Source: Thermoplasmata archaeon (GTDB lineage Archaea; Thermoplasmatota; Thermoplasmata; GCA-020350865). From it: 64,000 nt of DNA. A program made the translations under genes and the position numbers. Shown piece after piece: positions 63,944-64,000 of this stretch. The notes below the pieces were generated by a model, which saw nothing but the letters and a program-made list of their open reading frames with translations, ran no database searches and had not been told where the DNA came from. Within the stretch, counting starts at the first letter, position 1. Each line of letters opens with the position of its first letter. Location: NCBI GenBank assembly GCA_020348445.1, contig CP070751.1, forward strand, positions 2,047,948 to 2,111,947, in the 5' to 3' direction.

Positions 63944-64000
63944 GGAGAGGTCGTATACACCTGATTTCGTATATCAATTTCGGTGGATAGAGTCGGGTAG

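Overview
The window reads as archaeal, probably a euryarchaeal-type genome of the Thermoplasmatota or a related lineage. This is an inference from gene content: TATA-box promoters with short or absent leaders, secreted proteins built from PKD, CARDB, fibronectin III and NosD-type beta-helix modules with many N-glycosylation sequons, a membrane-tethered tandem winged-helix regulator, a DacZ-like diadenylate cyclase and an AMMECR1-pyrC pair. I saw no rRNA, tRNA or CRISPR array. Composition is moderately AT-rich and intergenic regions are very AT-rich.

About 49.5 of the 64 kb is taken up by nine very large secreted or surface-anchored proteins plus one cut by the left edge counted among them: 1-1621(-), 2030-6967(-), 9968-13417(-), 15699-21539(-), 21800-25420(-), 26096-29677(+), 29815-37584(+), 37619-44257(-), 44709-51893(+) and 53221-58047(+). 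They mix and match the same modules: right-handed beta-helices, a beta-helix cap domain, about 100-residue Ig-like repeats, FN3, lamin-tail (LTD), CARDB, PKD, vWFA, PQQ-type beta-propellers and thrombospondin-3-like calcium repeats. Anchoring is of two visible kinds. Five end in a transmembrane helix plus a cytoplasmic tail (tandem wHTH, zinc ribbon or acidic tail). Three lack a C-terminal helix and instead end in a duplicated FSLPL/GWNLISIP-type module. One (26096-29677) has neither, and has the expression signals of a major product.

Housekeeping and accessory genes sit between these giants: larE (7119), AMMECR1 and pyrC (8078-9966), a three-gene operon of a small membrane protein, a coiled-coil protein and an SPFH protein with three zinc-ribbon units (13616-15683), an HtpX-type M48 protease carrying an EF-hand (51890), a DUF126-NUDIX fusion (58075), a 72-residue unknown (59012), arsR-acr3 (59398-60726), a CDF metal exporter (60737), a DacZ-like cyclase (61973), and at the right edge a zinc-ribbon/HTH/PD-(D/E)XK nuclease fusion (62954).

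The most interesting signals are: a giant glycosylated ectodomain joined through the membrane to two winged-helix domains, with a candidate operator flanking its own TATA box; an N-glycosylation sequon present at one fixed position in all 22 copies of the Ig-like repeat across three genes; a roughly 98-bp promoter block shared by two distant surface-protein genes, with a shorter third copy; a long structured leader with an overlapping uORF before the putative main surface protein; and the transposon-style DNA-binding plus RecB/Cas4-like nuclease fusion. Together they suggest a coordinated, possibly self-regulating cell-surface locus. That is inference; the individual sequence features are directly visible. 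All alignments and residue positions are by hand and approximate.
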